Position numbers and translations under genes: made by a program. Shown here piece by piece: positions 45,258 through 52,885 of a stretch of DNA of 64,000 bases (position 1 is the first letter of the stretch; each line of letters starts with the position of its first letter). The stretch covers positions 2,845,480 through 2,909,479 of the forward strand of contig NZ_LMCU01000001.1 in NCBI RefSeq assembly GCF_001424905.1, written 5' to 3'. This DNA comes from Leifsonia sp. Root112D2 (GTDB lineage: Bacteria > Actinomycetota > Actinomycetes > Actinomycetales > Microbacteriaceae). The notes under the pieces were generated by a model. The model was given only the letters and a program-made list of their open reading frames with translations. It made no database searches and was not told the DNA's origin.

Positions 45258-45302
45258 CTGTAGTAAATTACAGCTATCGCGCGAGTAGCTGTAGAATACT
45301 AC
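45258..45302. promoter_or_regulatory. Clustered palindromes upstream of the HipB-like gene
   Basis: Three overlapping inverted repeats: CTGTA-N6-TACAG at 45258-45273, ACAGCTA-N9-TAGCTGT at 45270-45292, and GTAG-N4-CTAC at 45291-45302. They end 18 bp before the regulator start and are well placed to overlap its promoter, so they are likely operators for autorepression by the HipB-type protein. Confidence 0.55.
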
Positions 45303-45320
45303 GCATAGGAGGTGGTAGTT

Positions 45321-45647
45321 GTGGTGCGGAAAGCGCAGTCTCTCTCGCCGTGGACGATAGATGCTCTGCGTGTTCTTGGGCGTCAGATTTCATCGGAGCG
45401 TCGCCTGCGTCAGTGGACCCAAGAAAGTCTCGCAGAGCGCGCCGGCATCAGCTCTAAGACACTCATCGGAATCGAAAAAGGCGCACCTGGCGCTGCGATC
45501 GGCACCGTGTTCGAACTCGCGTCGCTGCTTGGCATCCCCTTGGTCGGTGCCGCCGAACCGACGGCACGCCAAGTAGTCGACACTCGCTTTGCGCTGCTCC
45601 CGACCCGTGTCCACGCTCGCGAGAGGGAAGACGACGATGACTTCTGA
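45321..45647 (+). CDS. XRE-type HTH antitoxin, HipB-like
   Basis: A 108-residue protein with a classical XRE helix-turn-helix: QISSERRLRQWTQESLAERAGISSKTLIGIE (residues about 20-50). The acidic tail EREDDDDF resembles the C-terminus of several HipB proteins, although here the tail is unusually acidic. The GTG at 45321 is 8 nt after AGGAGG. Its last codons overlap the toxin gene start (45637), the usual coupled layout of HipBA modules. Predicted to repress its own promoter and neutralise the kinase. Confidence 0.82.
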   Translation: MVRKAQSLSPWTIDALRVLGRQISSERRLRQWTQESLAERAGISSKTLIGIEKGAPGAAIGTVFELASLLGIPLVGAAEPTARQVVDTRFALLPTRVHAREREDDDDF

Positions 45648-46875
45648 CACTGCATACGTCTGGGTGTGGCTTCCGGAGGAGAGCGAACCGGTGGTCGCCG
45701 GACGCCTGCGCGAAGAAGGCACGACACACGCATTCACCTACGGTGCCTCCTATCTGCGCCGAGACAACGCGGTTGCGCTCTACCTGCCCGAACTGCCGCT
45801 GCAACGTGGAGTCCAACGGCCGGACCCGAGCTGGGAGGCGCATGGCTGCATCCTCGATGCCGGGCCCGACTATTGGGGCCGCCGCGTCATCCTCGCCAAG
45901 CACTTCGGGCGGCTCACCGCGCAAAGCGACACCGATGACCTGACACTGCTCACGTACCTGCTCGAGTCCGGTTCCGACCGGATCGGGGCACTCGACTTCC
46001 AAGAATCCGCCACCGAATACCTGCCACGAACTTTCGAGCACCAGGCGTCCCTTGCGGAGCTTTTGACGGCCGCGGACCGGATCCAGTCCGGGGAAGCACT
46101 CTCACCCGTCCTGACCGAGGCGATGCTGCGCGGAACCTCCATCGGTGGCGCACGCCCGAAAGCACTGATCGAGGACGGCGAGCGCAAACTGATCGCGAAG
46201 TTCTCGAGCACAACCGACAATTACCCGGTCGTGCAGGCTGAGGCCATTGCGATGGACCTCGCCGCGAGCGCAGGTCTGAACGTCGCGCCTACCCAGATGG
46301 TCCGGGTAGGCGACCGAGATGTCCTGCTCGTGGAACGGTTCGATAGGCCGCCGGGTGGAACCCGACGGATGATGGTCTCCGCTCTGACAATGCTGCACAT
46401 GACCCCGATGAACGGTCGATACGCTACCTACCCGGACCTGGCCGACATCATCAGAGCCCGTTTCGAGGAGCCGGATAAGACCTTGCACGAACTGTTCAGC
46501 AGGATCGTGTTCAACGTCATCGCGGGCAACACCGACGACCACGCGCGAAACCATGCCGCGTTCTGGGATGGGCGCTCACTGGCCCTGACACCGGCGTACG
46601 ACGTGTGCCCGCAACCGCGCTCGTTTGGTGAAGCCAACCAGGCGATGGCCATCGACCGTGACGGCGATCGTCGCTCTCGCCTCCAGGTGTGCGAGAACGC
46701 TGCCGAGATCTACCACCTGACACGGGGGCGGGCGCGTGAAACTATCGACCGGCTGGTGGCTGTCGTGGAAAGCGGATGGGATGCCGCCGCGGACCGCGTC
46801 GGCATGGACGGCCGAGACCGTGAACGCTTACGCGGTGGGGCAGTGCTGAACCCGTCAATCTTCTACACGGATTGA
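45637..46875 (+). CDS. hipA: HipA-like Ser/Thr kinase toxin
   Basis: A 412-residue HipA-family kinase. The P-loop-like strand GTSIGGARPKALI spans residues 166-178, the catalytic loop is GNTDDHARNH (298-306) and the metal-binding Asp is in YDVCP (321-325), all in order. The N-terminal subdomain (residues 1-110) is also typical. HipA kinases phosphorylate glutamyl-tRNA synthetase or similar targets and arrest growth. The gene overlaps the HipB-like gene, so it forms a type II toxin-antitoxin pair. All visible catalytic residues are intact, so the toxin is probably active. Confidence 0.92.
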   Translation: MTSDTAYVWVWLPEESEPVVAGRLREEGTTHAFTYGASYLRRDNAVALYLPELPLQRGVQRPDPSWEAHGCILDAGPDYWGRRVILAKHFGRLTAQSDTDDLTLLTYLLESGSDRIGALDFQESATEYLPRTFEHQASLAELLTAADRIQSGEALSPVLTEAMLRGTSIGGARPKALIEDGERKLIAKFSSTTDNYPVVQAEAIAMDLAASAGLNVAPTQMVRVGDRDVLLVERFDRPPGGTRRMMVSALTMLHMTPMNGRYATYPDLADIIRARFEEPDKTLHELFSRIVFNVIAGNTDDHARNHAAFWDGRSLALTPAYDVCPQPRSFGEANQAMAIDRDGDRRSRLQVCENAAEIYHLTRGRARETIDRLVAVVESGWDAAADRVGMDGRDRERLRGGAVLNPSIFYTD

Positions 46876-46884
46876 GTGAGCGAT

Positions 46885-46939
46885 GGGACTGCTATCGGTT
46901 TGATTGCCTAGGTAAGCGGGACTGCTATTAGTTTGGTTG
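46885..46939. repeat. Two direct copies of a 22 bp motif, with an inverted copy at 47817-47837
   Basis: GGGACTGCTATCGGTTTGATTG at 46885-46906 recurs at 46918-46939 with three substitutions. A further copy in inverted orientation, sharing the core GTTTGGTTG and CTCC, is at 47817-47837, ending exactly where the IS3 element begins. The three copies bracket the gene at 47044-47745. They look like remnants of the ends of a different transposable element. Confidence 0.55.
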
Positions 46940-47043
46940 ACTCCGATGCTGTGAGGATTTCGGCTTTTACGCGAGCTAGTGGTCGTTTTGGTAGACCTGC
47001 GGTATCCGACGATGTGTTCCAACAATTCCCAAGTGCGTGAAGG

Positions 47044-47745
47044 CTAACTGAATGAAGCGGCGATGCGGTGGTTCCGCGCCACGACGAAACTCGTGACCTC
47101 TTTCCTATAGCTTTGGTATTCCTCCACCGTGGCCGGAAGCGTCGGAGTGGAAAAGTCCTCGAAAGGCAAAAAGAAATTCACGACGCCGTCGCTGCGGATA
47201 AGGTCCTCCAGCAAGAAGAAATTCACGTAGCCTTCGAAATCGCCGAAGAGTGAAAAGAACCCCTGGTACAGCGCCAGAGTGGCAGCGAGAGGACTGCTCT
47301 CACCGACGTAGTGGCGTCGGATGCATTCGAGAGTTAAGTCAATTCGATCGTCGATTTTGCGACTTCGCCCGCGCGCCATGTTGATAGTTTGGCCACCATC
47401 CACCGGGTTGCTCGGGAAGACGAGATATCCGCCAATGGTGCTGCCGATGTCGTTGAAGTCGTCCAAGTCAGCCTGAGGGATCTGTTTGATGAGTTCTTCG
47501 GTCCGGAACCAGTAGTCGAAGGGGTGCACGATCGAGTCGCTCGACAGCTCGAACTCGCCCAGCGCCGACTCGTGGTGAAGATAGACCCCGGGTGTGGTCG
47601 TATCCAAGGTGAATTCGGCGCCGTTCGGGAGTGGCTTACTCCAGAGCAACTGGTGGTAGCGCCTCAGCGTCGCGCTGTGCCTATCCGGATCCTTGCCACC
47701 GGAGTCTGACCTCACATCAAGGCTGATATCGATTCGTTTAGTCAT
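47044..47745 (-). CDS. Conserved protein, possibly DUF6994 family
   Basis: A 233-residue soluble protein: begins MTKRIDISLDVRSDSGGKDPD, followed by LRRYHQLLWSKPLPNG, then VDGGQTINMARGRSRKIDDRIDLTLECIRRHY and LEDLIRSDGVVNFFLPFEDF. I associate this pattern with a conserved family labelled DUF6994, from memory and without a search. Function is unknown. The ATG at 47745 is 7 nt after TAGATT on the minus strand, which supports this start rather than the further upstream codon at 47775. It is bracketed by the short repeats described above. Confidence 0.65.
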   Translation of the reverse strand: MTKRIDISLDVRSDSGGKDPDRHSATLRRYHQLLWSKPLPNGAEFTLDTTTPGVYLHHESALGEFELSSDSIVHPFDYWFRTEELIKQIPQADLDDFNDIGSTIGGYLVFPSNPVDGGQTINMARGRSRKIDDRIDLTLECIRRHYVGESSPLAATLALYQGFFSLFGDFEGYVNFFLLEDLIRSDGVVNFFLPFEDFSTPTLPATVEEYQSYRKEVTSFVVARNHRIAASFS

Positions 47746-47885
47746 AATCGTCAATCTACAGACGAGGGCCGACATAAGTGCTGTTATCAGCGCCCTTCGA
47801 GGAAGCCCGCAAATCAGGAGCCAACCAAACCGACAGCTGAATCGGCCTGACTTTCGTTCCGTTCTTCTAGTAAGGATGGAACACG

Positions 47886-48200
47886 ATGAACAGAAGATAT
47901 TCCCCGGAGATGCGTGAGCGGGCGCTCAGGATGCTCGCGGAGTCCCGGCCCGACCACCCGACGACGATGAGCGCGATCCGTCACGTTGCCGGGATGCTGG
48001 GAATGAGTCCGGAGACGCTGCGGCTATGGCAGCGGCGTTATGAAGTCGACGCTGGTGTGAAACCTGGGGTCACGACTGAGGCGGCTGCGGAGATCAAGCG
48101 GCTGCAGAAAGAGGTCTCGGAGTTGCGGAAGGCGAACGAGATACTCAGGGCTGCGAGCATCTTTTTCGCGAAGGAGCTCGACCGCCCCTCGACGAGATGA
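47886..48200 (+). CDS. IS3-family transposase OrfA
   Basis: A 104-residue protein: N-terminal HTH region ERALRMLAESRPDHPTTMSA and MLGMSPETLRLWQRRYEVDA, then a leucine-rich dimerisation helix EIKRLQKEVSELRKANEILR. It ends FFAKELDRPSTR, as IS3 OrfA proteins do. OrfA supplies DNA binding. Its stop overlaps the orfB start by 4 bp. Confidence 0.93.
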   Translation: MNRRYSPEMRERALRMLAESRPDHPTTMSAIRHVAGMLGMSPETLRLWQRRYEVDAGVKPGVTTEAAAEIKRLQKEVSELRKANEILRAASIFFAKELDRPSTR

Positions 48201-49123
48201 TCCGGTTCATCACTGAGCACCGGGATCGTTTCGGGGTCGAGCTCATCTGCCAGGTCTTGCGACCGGCAGTGAGAGGATTCCTGACCTCGCGCGGCTATCG
48301 CTCCGCGGTGGGCAGGGCGCCGTCCGCGCGGCAGCTGCGCGATGAACTGCTCGTGCCAGAGGTCGCGCGCCTGCATGCGGACAACTACGGCGTCTATGGG
48401 CGCCGGAAGATGCACGCGCTGATGCTGCGGCAAGGCTGGGCGATCGGCCGCGATCAGACCGAGCGCCTCATGCGGGAGGCCGGTGTTCGCGGGGTGCGCA
48501 AGTCGAAGCGGGTCTTCACGACGAAGTCCGATCCGACGCTGCAACGACCGACGGATCTCGTCAAGCGTCGATTCACCGCCGATGGCCCCCGCCGGCTCTG
48601 GGTCTGCGATGTGACCTATGTCGCGACATGGTCCGGGTTCGCTTACGTCGCGTTCGTCACCGATGTCTACTCGCGTCGCATTGTCGGCTGGAACGTCGCC
48701 GCGACACTGCGGGCCGAGATCCTACCCATGCAGGCTCTCGATATGGCCGCGTGGGACGCGGGCGGAGACCTCACAGGGGTGACGCATCACTCCGACCATG
48801 GCTCGAACTATATGGCGATGGTCTACACCGACCGGATCGTCGAACTCGGCGCGGTCCCCTCCACCGGAACTGTCGGCGACAGCTATGACAATGCGATGGC
48901 AGAGGCCGTCAACAATCTCTACAAGACGGAGCTGATCCGCCAGCGCGGCCCCTGGCGGACGGTCGAGCAAGTCGAACTCGCCACCCTCGAATACGTGTGG
49001 TGGTGGAACAACCAGCGACTCCACGGAGAGCTCGACATGCGAACCCCGATCGAGGTCGAGAATGCATACTACGCTGACAAAGAATCCGCCCAACCGGCAC
49101 CCGCTGGACAAGGCTCCCGATAG
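48197..49123 (+). CDS. IS3-family transposase OrfB (DDE integrase fold)
   Basis: A 308-residue DDE transposase. The catalytic triad is seen as Asp in RLWVCDVTYV, Asp in THHSDHGSNY and Glu in DNAMAEAVNNLYKTELI. The final WNNQRLHGELDMRTPIEVE region is typical of the rve core. In IS3 elements OrfB is usually produced as an OrfAB fusion by -1 frameshifting near the end of orfA. No stop or frameshift is seen, so the element may be active. Confidence 0.95.
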   Translation: MIRFITEHRDRFGVELICQVLRPAVRGFLTSRGYRSAVGRAPSARQLRDELLVPEVARLHADNYGVYGRRKMHALMLRQGWAIGRDQTERLMREAGVRGVRKSKRVFTTKSDPTLQRPTDLVKRRFTADGPRRLWVCDVTYVATWSGFAYVAFVTDVYSRRIVGWNVAATLRAEILPMQALDMAAWDAGGDLTGVTHHSDHGSNYMAMVYTDRIVELGAVPSTGTVGDSYDNAMAEAVNNLYKTELIRQRGPWRTVEQVELATLEYVWWWNNQRLHGELDMRTPIEVENAYYADKESAQPAPAGQGSR

Positions 49124-49145
49124 GAACGAAAGTCAGGCCGATTCA

Positions 49146-49882
49146 ACCCACTATTTGGAGTTCACGGGAGTGTGCCGGAACTGTTGCGTCTTGGGTTGAT
49201 TGACCCTCATCTCGCTTTCATGCGCGAACCTGCGGGCACAGCAGAAGGACCGGACCCTCTGGTGAGCGCCATTGACTCTTGGATAGGTGCAACGAAACCA
49301 GTGTCAGTCCTGGACTTCAATGGAGTTCCCGACGTCGCCGCAGAGTTGGCCATAGGCGTGATCCTCAAGCTCCTTTTTGATGTGGCAATACGCACCCCAA
49401 GCGGAGTCGACGGCATCGGCCGACCAAGCCCTGTTCTAATCGTCCTTGAAGAGGCTCATCGGTACCTCGGCGATCAGGCCGCTCCAATTGCGCGAGATGC
49501 GGCCAACCGGATCGCTCGAGAAGGACGCAAGTACGGCATGGGTCTCATGCTGGTCACTCAGCGCCCCTCAGATCTACCCGACACAGCACTGGCGCAATGC
49601 GGAACAATCATTGCGCTGCGCCTCAGCAACAGTTCGGACCAGAGCAAGATCCGGACCGCTCTTCCCGACAGCGTCGCGGGCCTCGCAGAAACGCTTCCTT
49701 CGCTAAGGACGGGCGAGGCGATCATCAGCGGAGAGGCTCTTGTCCTTCCAACCCGGGCCCTTCTAACCCGTCCAGAACCGCTTCCGCTGGCCGAAGATCC
49801 TTCTCTCGACTCCTGGCGATCAGGAACGGGATCGAGAGATGTACGGCCGGCACTTGCCAAATGGCGCGGTATCTACGAATAG
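49146..49882 (+). pseudogene. HerA/DUF87-type ATPase, N-terminal half lost at the IS end
   Basis: The frame is open from the IS3 boundary to the stop at 49882, with a GTG at 49172. The remaining 240 residues are the C-terminal half of a HerA-type motor ATPase: Walker B and following helix PVLIVLEEAHRYLGD, then REGRKYGMGLMLVTQRPSDLP, with the arginine finger-like IIALRLSNSSDQSKIRTALP. The Walker A half is missing and is not found upstream of the IS. HerA motors work with nucleases or Sir2-type partners in DNA processing or phage defence; none remains beside it. The protein is unlikely to be functional. Confidence 0.85.
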
Positions 49883-49890
49883 GAGACAGA

Positions 49891-50112
49891 ATGAATTTGG
49901 AATGGCGCCCCGTTGAATCGAGCCGGATCGCGGCCGAGGCGTACGACGCAGCAGCCGAGACCATCTACGTCGAGTTCCCAAAGAATTCGGTCCAGTGGTG
50001 GTACGCAGCCTGCCCGCCGGATGTGTGGGAGCAGTTCACGTCTCCTGGCCAATCGAGGGGCCAGTTCATCCATCAGGTTTTAGATGCAAAGCCGAACGGT
50101 CGCTTTGCTTGA
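49891..50112 (+). CDS. KTSC-domain protein
   Basis: A 73-residue KTSC-domain protein: starts MNLEWRPVESSRIAAEAYDA, then ETIYVEFPKNSVQWWYAACP and ends with SRGQFIHQVLDAKPNGRF. The V-x-SS-x-I start and the aromatic-rich middle with a Pro and the SxGxF stretch match the KTSC family, which occurs alone or at the C-terminus of lysyl-tRNA synthetases. Its function is not established; it may bind RNA. It follows the HerA remnant by 8 bp with AGGAGA upstream and was probably in its operon. Confidence 0.75.
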   Translation: MNLEWRPVESSRIAAEAYDAAAETIYVEFPKNSVQWWYAACPPDVWEQFTSPGQSRGQFIHQVLDAKPNGRFA

Positions 50113-50244
50113 AATCAAAGTCGCGCCCTCCCTCCTTCTTCAACCAGCAGGGGCGTTCAACCTGAAAATTTGTACCCGATTGATCATTTCGCTCGACCGA
50201 CCATCAAGCCCGACTCTCCGTCAATGAGTCCCCCCTGTCCCTCG

Positions 50245-50484
50245 CTATAAGAGTGTCTCGAAATCCATGGGTTGCGAGACTTCGAAAGTCAGTTCAGCAA
50301 TACTTCGCAAGGGCACCCAAGCGCGAATTCTTTGCGGCGGGACAAACGCGACTTCCGGTTCGCTGAACGCCACGAGTAGCCACGACCGCGGGGAAGCACC
50401 CGCAGGAGCTCCGGCGAACGCAATTAGTGCTACGTCAACACGATGGCGCGAGAGAATTGACGCATGAGCGATCTCTGCATCCAC
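50245..50484 (-). CDS. Short hypothetical protein
   Basis: A 79-residue frame from a GTG at 50484 with credible protein character at its C-terminal end: SWLLVAFSEPEVAFVPP, then WVPLRSIAELTFEVSQPMDF. A longer frame extends to 50838, but its first half looks like the shadow of plus-strand sequence. I recognise no family. Composition is similar to neighbouring island genes. Confidence 0.4.
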   Translation of the reverse strand: MDAEIAHASILSRHRVDVALIAFAGAPAGASPRSWLLVAFSEPEVAFVPPQRIRAWVPLRSIAELTFEVSQPMDFETLL

Positions 50485-50529
50485 GGGATGTTGTCTGGAA
50501 GCTGTTCCGAGTGCACCCCACGCATGTAA
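50464..50529 (+). CDS. Very short Cys-rich peptide
   Basis: A 21-residue open frame MSDLCIHGMLSGSCSECTPR plus one Met. The C-x2-H...C-x2-C pattern is like a small zinc-binding ribbon end seen at the C-terminus of many actinobacterial proteins. Without a visible ribosome-binding site it may be a fragment of a longer ancestral protein. Confidence 0.25.
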   Translation: MSDLCIHGMLSGSCSECTPRM

Positions 50530-50571
50530 CCAGCAGTCCTTGACACGCCTGTCTTGGTCTCTCCACAGCAC

Positions 50572-50760
50572 ATGGGGCACCTCGAGGGGTGCGAGCACAA
50601 GGGCGACGACCCGGACTACGCCCAATGGGGAACCTGTACCACCCCAGGTGCGTGGCGGAAGCTGGTCAATGGGAGACCCATCACTGCCAACGGCGGCCAT
50701 ATCCTCGGTCTGGTCGCCAACTCGGCGTGTCGCTCCTGCATTGAACGAGCTCTGACGTAA
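50572..50760 (+). CDS. Short Cys/His-containing hypothetical peptide
   Basis: A 62-residue frame from the ATG at 50572 with a GCEHKG, CTTPGAW and ANSACRSCIERAL pattern, i.e. several Cys/His that could bind a metal. There is no clear ribosome-binding site. It overlaps the first half of the long minus-strand frame, so one of the two readings is spurious; the plus-strand reading looks more natural to me. Confidence 0.3.
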   Translation: MGHLEGCEHKGDDPDYAQWGTCTTPGAWRKLVNGRPITANGGHILGLVANSACRSCIERALT

Positions 50761-50904
50761 CGGCCACGTATGCCTCGACACCGTCTGGATAACGGCTGTT
50801 GGTCCATCAAAGCAACGCGATATCGGATACCTACACACGCGCAGGTGACTCCCTAAGCGGCTCTAACGGCACGCCAATATTCATTGGTGTCCCCGTGGGG
50901 CGCG

Positions 50905-51498
50905 CTAGCCGCCGGGGCTCCGCAGGTCGTCGATCGGAGAGGCCCTGTGACGTCTACTGGCTTCCATGATTCTGAGGAAGAGGTGCCGGCCCTCTCGTGT
51001 TCGCAGGATTACCGGTGGAGCGCCGGTTGCACGTTTGGCGGGTGCCCACACGACATAGCAGTGAGTGCGAAGCCAAGGGATGAAAGGCCTCTGCCAGTTG
51101 ACGTCCATGACGAAGCCTCGGTCTGAGCGAACTCCCAACCGCACCTCATTTTCCCTTGGCTCGTCCACGACCTCCACTTGGTCCATGTCATCGATGTGGA
51201 GCAAGAATTGTGCGTCGGGATACAGTGCGCTGGTGAGTCCGATCCCTTCGTGCTCGTCTCCGTCTCCGGACCAAGCGACTTCGGCTTCGTCAATGGATGC
51301 CCAACTCATACGCAACGATCGGATGGGGGTCATTCCCTTGCGTAGTCGAATCTTTACCATCGCGTCGTTTATGGAGACGGACGGGGTGATCTCGATTCGC
51401 GGTCTCGTCATGAACGCCGAGAACAGTCCGAATGCAGTCACGATTGCTGCGATGAGCGTCACGACATCCGCGGCATGACCGATTGCATCCAAGATCAC
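50905..51498 (-). CDS. Hypothetical protein with one N-terminal membrane segment
   Basis: A 197-residue protein. Residues 10-30 are hydrophobic (VVTLIAAIVTAFGLFSAF), then a soluble domain follows: TRPRIEITPSVSINDAMVKI, then WNPR-free segments such as SLRMSWASIDEAEVAWSGDG and PFIPWLRTHCYVVWAPAKRA. The topology, with one anchor and a beta-rich soluble part, resembles the larger gene at 52886. No family is recognised. GTG start with GGGAGG 9 nt upstream. Confidence 0.6.
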   Translation of the reverse strand: MILDAIGHAADVVTLIAAIVTAFGLFSAFMTRPRIEITPSVSINDAMVKIRLRKGMTPIRSLRMSWASIDEAEVAWSGDGDEHEGIGLTSALYPDAQFLLHIDDMDQVEVVDEPRENEVRLGVRSDRGFVMDVNWQRPFIPWLRTHCYVVWAPAKRATGAPPVILRTREGRHLFLRIMEASRRHRASPIDDLRSPGG

Positions 51499-51764
51499 GA
51501 ATATTCCCTCCCGCGGCCGGACCGATCAGCCACCCAATCGTAGCGGCACCGTTCCGATGTCCAGCTGGCCGTTGCCGCTATGGTCGGCCGGTGCGGACTC
51601 GTCGCCGCAGACGGATCGGCTTACGAACGGTCAACATCCCGTTGCGACGTAATGCTCGCAAACTCTTGGCCTCGGCCCATTCTCGACTCGCCCGGAGAAC
51701 GGCCTTAGTCTTTGCCGGATTACGAGGCGCAGGTCACAAATGGCGAGACACCTGCTTCGCGCAG

Positions 51765-52226
51765 TTACGGCATCCACTCGATCAGTGGCGCATCGGCAGG
51801 CACGTAAAGCGGATGCCGGGGGTGCCCATCCTTTGTGACGCCGAACGCGTGAAGTCGCGGGAGCAACGCCAGCGCCCGGGCCACGCGAGCCGCGTCGGCG
51901 TTCGTGCCCCACCCCGCGACGACGGTGCCGGTAACGTCGGCGAGCACGCGATCGTTATCCGGCCCCACCGGGTCGGTCGCGGCCATCATCACTTTCGGAT
52001 CCTTGGTGCGGAACGCGTACAGGTTGAGAATCACCATGCCGCCGTACCCTTCGCGCTTCGCGAAACCGACGCACCGCCGCAGTGTCGGATCGAGTTGCGC
52101 TGCGTCGGCGGTGCTCGGGTTGAGCAGCACGAACGTGATCATCGGCAGCGCCGGATCCCATACGCGGGTCAGCGTGTAACGGTACTCACCACGAATATCT
52201 GCGGTGGCAGAAATGAACTCCGACAT
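51765..52226 (-). CDS. DUF1643 family protein
   Basis: A 153-residue DUF1643 protein: RYTLTRVWDPALPMITFVLL followed by NPSTADAAQLDPTLRRCVGFA, then GYGGMVILNLYAFRTKDP and WGTNA. This family, common on phages and islands, has no established function; the NPS-T-A-D motif and conserved aspartates suggest a nucleotide-related enzyme. Good Shine-Dalgarno (GGAGGAGG) 6 nt before the ATG. It is the last gene of the minus-strand block. Confidence 0.85.
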   Translation of the reverse strand: MSEFISATADIRGEYRYTLTRVWDPALPMITFVLLNPSTADAAQLDPTLRRCVGFAKREGYGGMVILNLYAFRTKDPKVMMAATDPVGPDNDRVLADVTGTVVAGWGTNADAARVARALALLPRLHAFGVTKDGHPRHPLYVPADAPLIEWMP

Positions 52227-52885
52227 CAGGCCTCCTCCGACCAGATCATATTGTCATATGGCGACATCGGGTCAGGTGCTGAGCCGACACTGCTCGAAGC
52301 CCAGGGCAACCGCGGCGACGCTGGTCGGCCCCACCTTGGGCATCGGCCCCACCTGCCTCGCCGAAGCTCTTGGCCGCCACAAAGTCGTCTCGCGCGATCC
52401 CGAGTCACCGATCAAGTACGTGATGGTGCTCGATTCTGCTGGCAGCGGCGTGAGCCGCCCCGTGAGAGTGGCGGCATTGGGAGTTTGAGTATCGAACTAC
52501 GGTGTTGAAGTCATGCCGCCGGCGGGCTAATTCCCCGGCATCGTCGGGCCGGAGCTCGCGGCGGCCCGGCTCGCGACAGACGCTCGAAATGAGCGGAGTC
52601 GGAACTCTGTGGGGGACAACGCCACTTCCTGCCCGCCCAAGGATCGAGATGCGGTCACCGTTCGGGTGATCGTCCGACTATCGATTACCAGCTCCCGCCC
52701 GACCGACTCCTGCACGACGATTCAAAAAGCCATGCACTCCGGAAACCGGGACCAGCCTCAGACCGCCGTACGAGCTGCTGTGGTTCGGTGGGTGGTGAGC
52801 TTCGTGTGCGCCTTGCTCCGCGAGTCCGCCGCATCGGCGTAGGGGCCTCTGCCATTCTGCTGAGAGGAAGCAGAAGGGGATGCCC
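52227..52885. other. Gene-poor stretch with degenerate coding remnants
   Basis: This 659 bp segment holds no convincing complete gene. On the minus strand it contains the response-regulator remnant described next. On the plus strand a frame ending at 52488 has a protein-like end (SPIKYVMVLDSAGSGVSRPV) but no credible start. It looks like decayed sequence. Confidence 0.5.
52527..52715 (-). pseudogene. Fragment resembling an OmpR-type winged-helix domain
   Basis: A 62-residue open frame contains ELVIDSRTITRTVT followed by GGQEVALSPTEFRLRSF, which is close to the start of the OmpR/PhoB DNA-binding domain (normally L-x-ID-x-x-x-R-x-V and V-x-LT-x-x-EF-x-LL). The domain then breaks off, and no receiver domain or histidine kinase is present. 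Read as a relic of a response regulator gene. Confidence 0.4.

Larger units (their letters stand above)
47838..49145 (+). mobile_element. IS3-family insertion sequence, 1308 bp
   Basis: Bounded by perfect 23 bp inverted repeats (47838-47860 and 49123-49145) that start TGAATCGG, a typical IS3-type TG...CA end. It carries orfA and orfB in overlapping frames. The flanking bases (CAGC left, ACCC right) show no convincing 3-4 bp target duplication. The right end lies inside a HerA-type ATPase gene, the left end abuts an unrelated repeat. Confidence 0.92.

Noticed and set aside
47834..49149. A target-site duplication flanking the IS3 element
   Set aside because: Left CAGC and right ACCC do not match even as a 3 bp repeat.
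52204..52488. A plus-strand gene overlapping the DUF1643 start
   Set aside because: Only its last 30 residues look protein-like, and it has no credible start; treated as remnant sequence.
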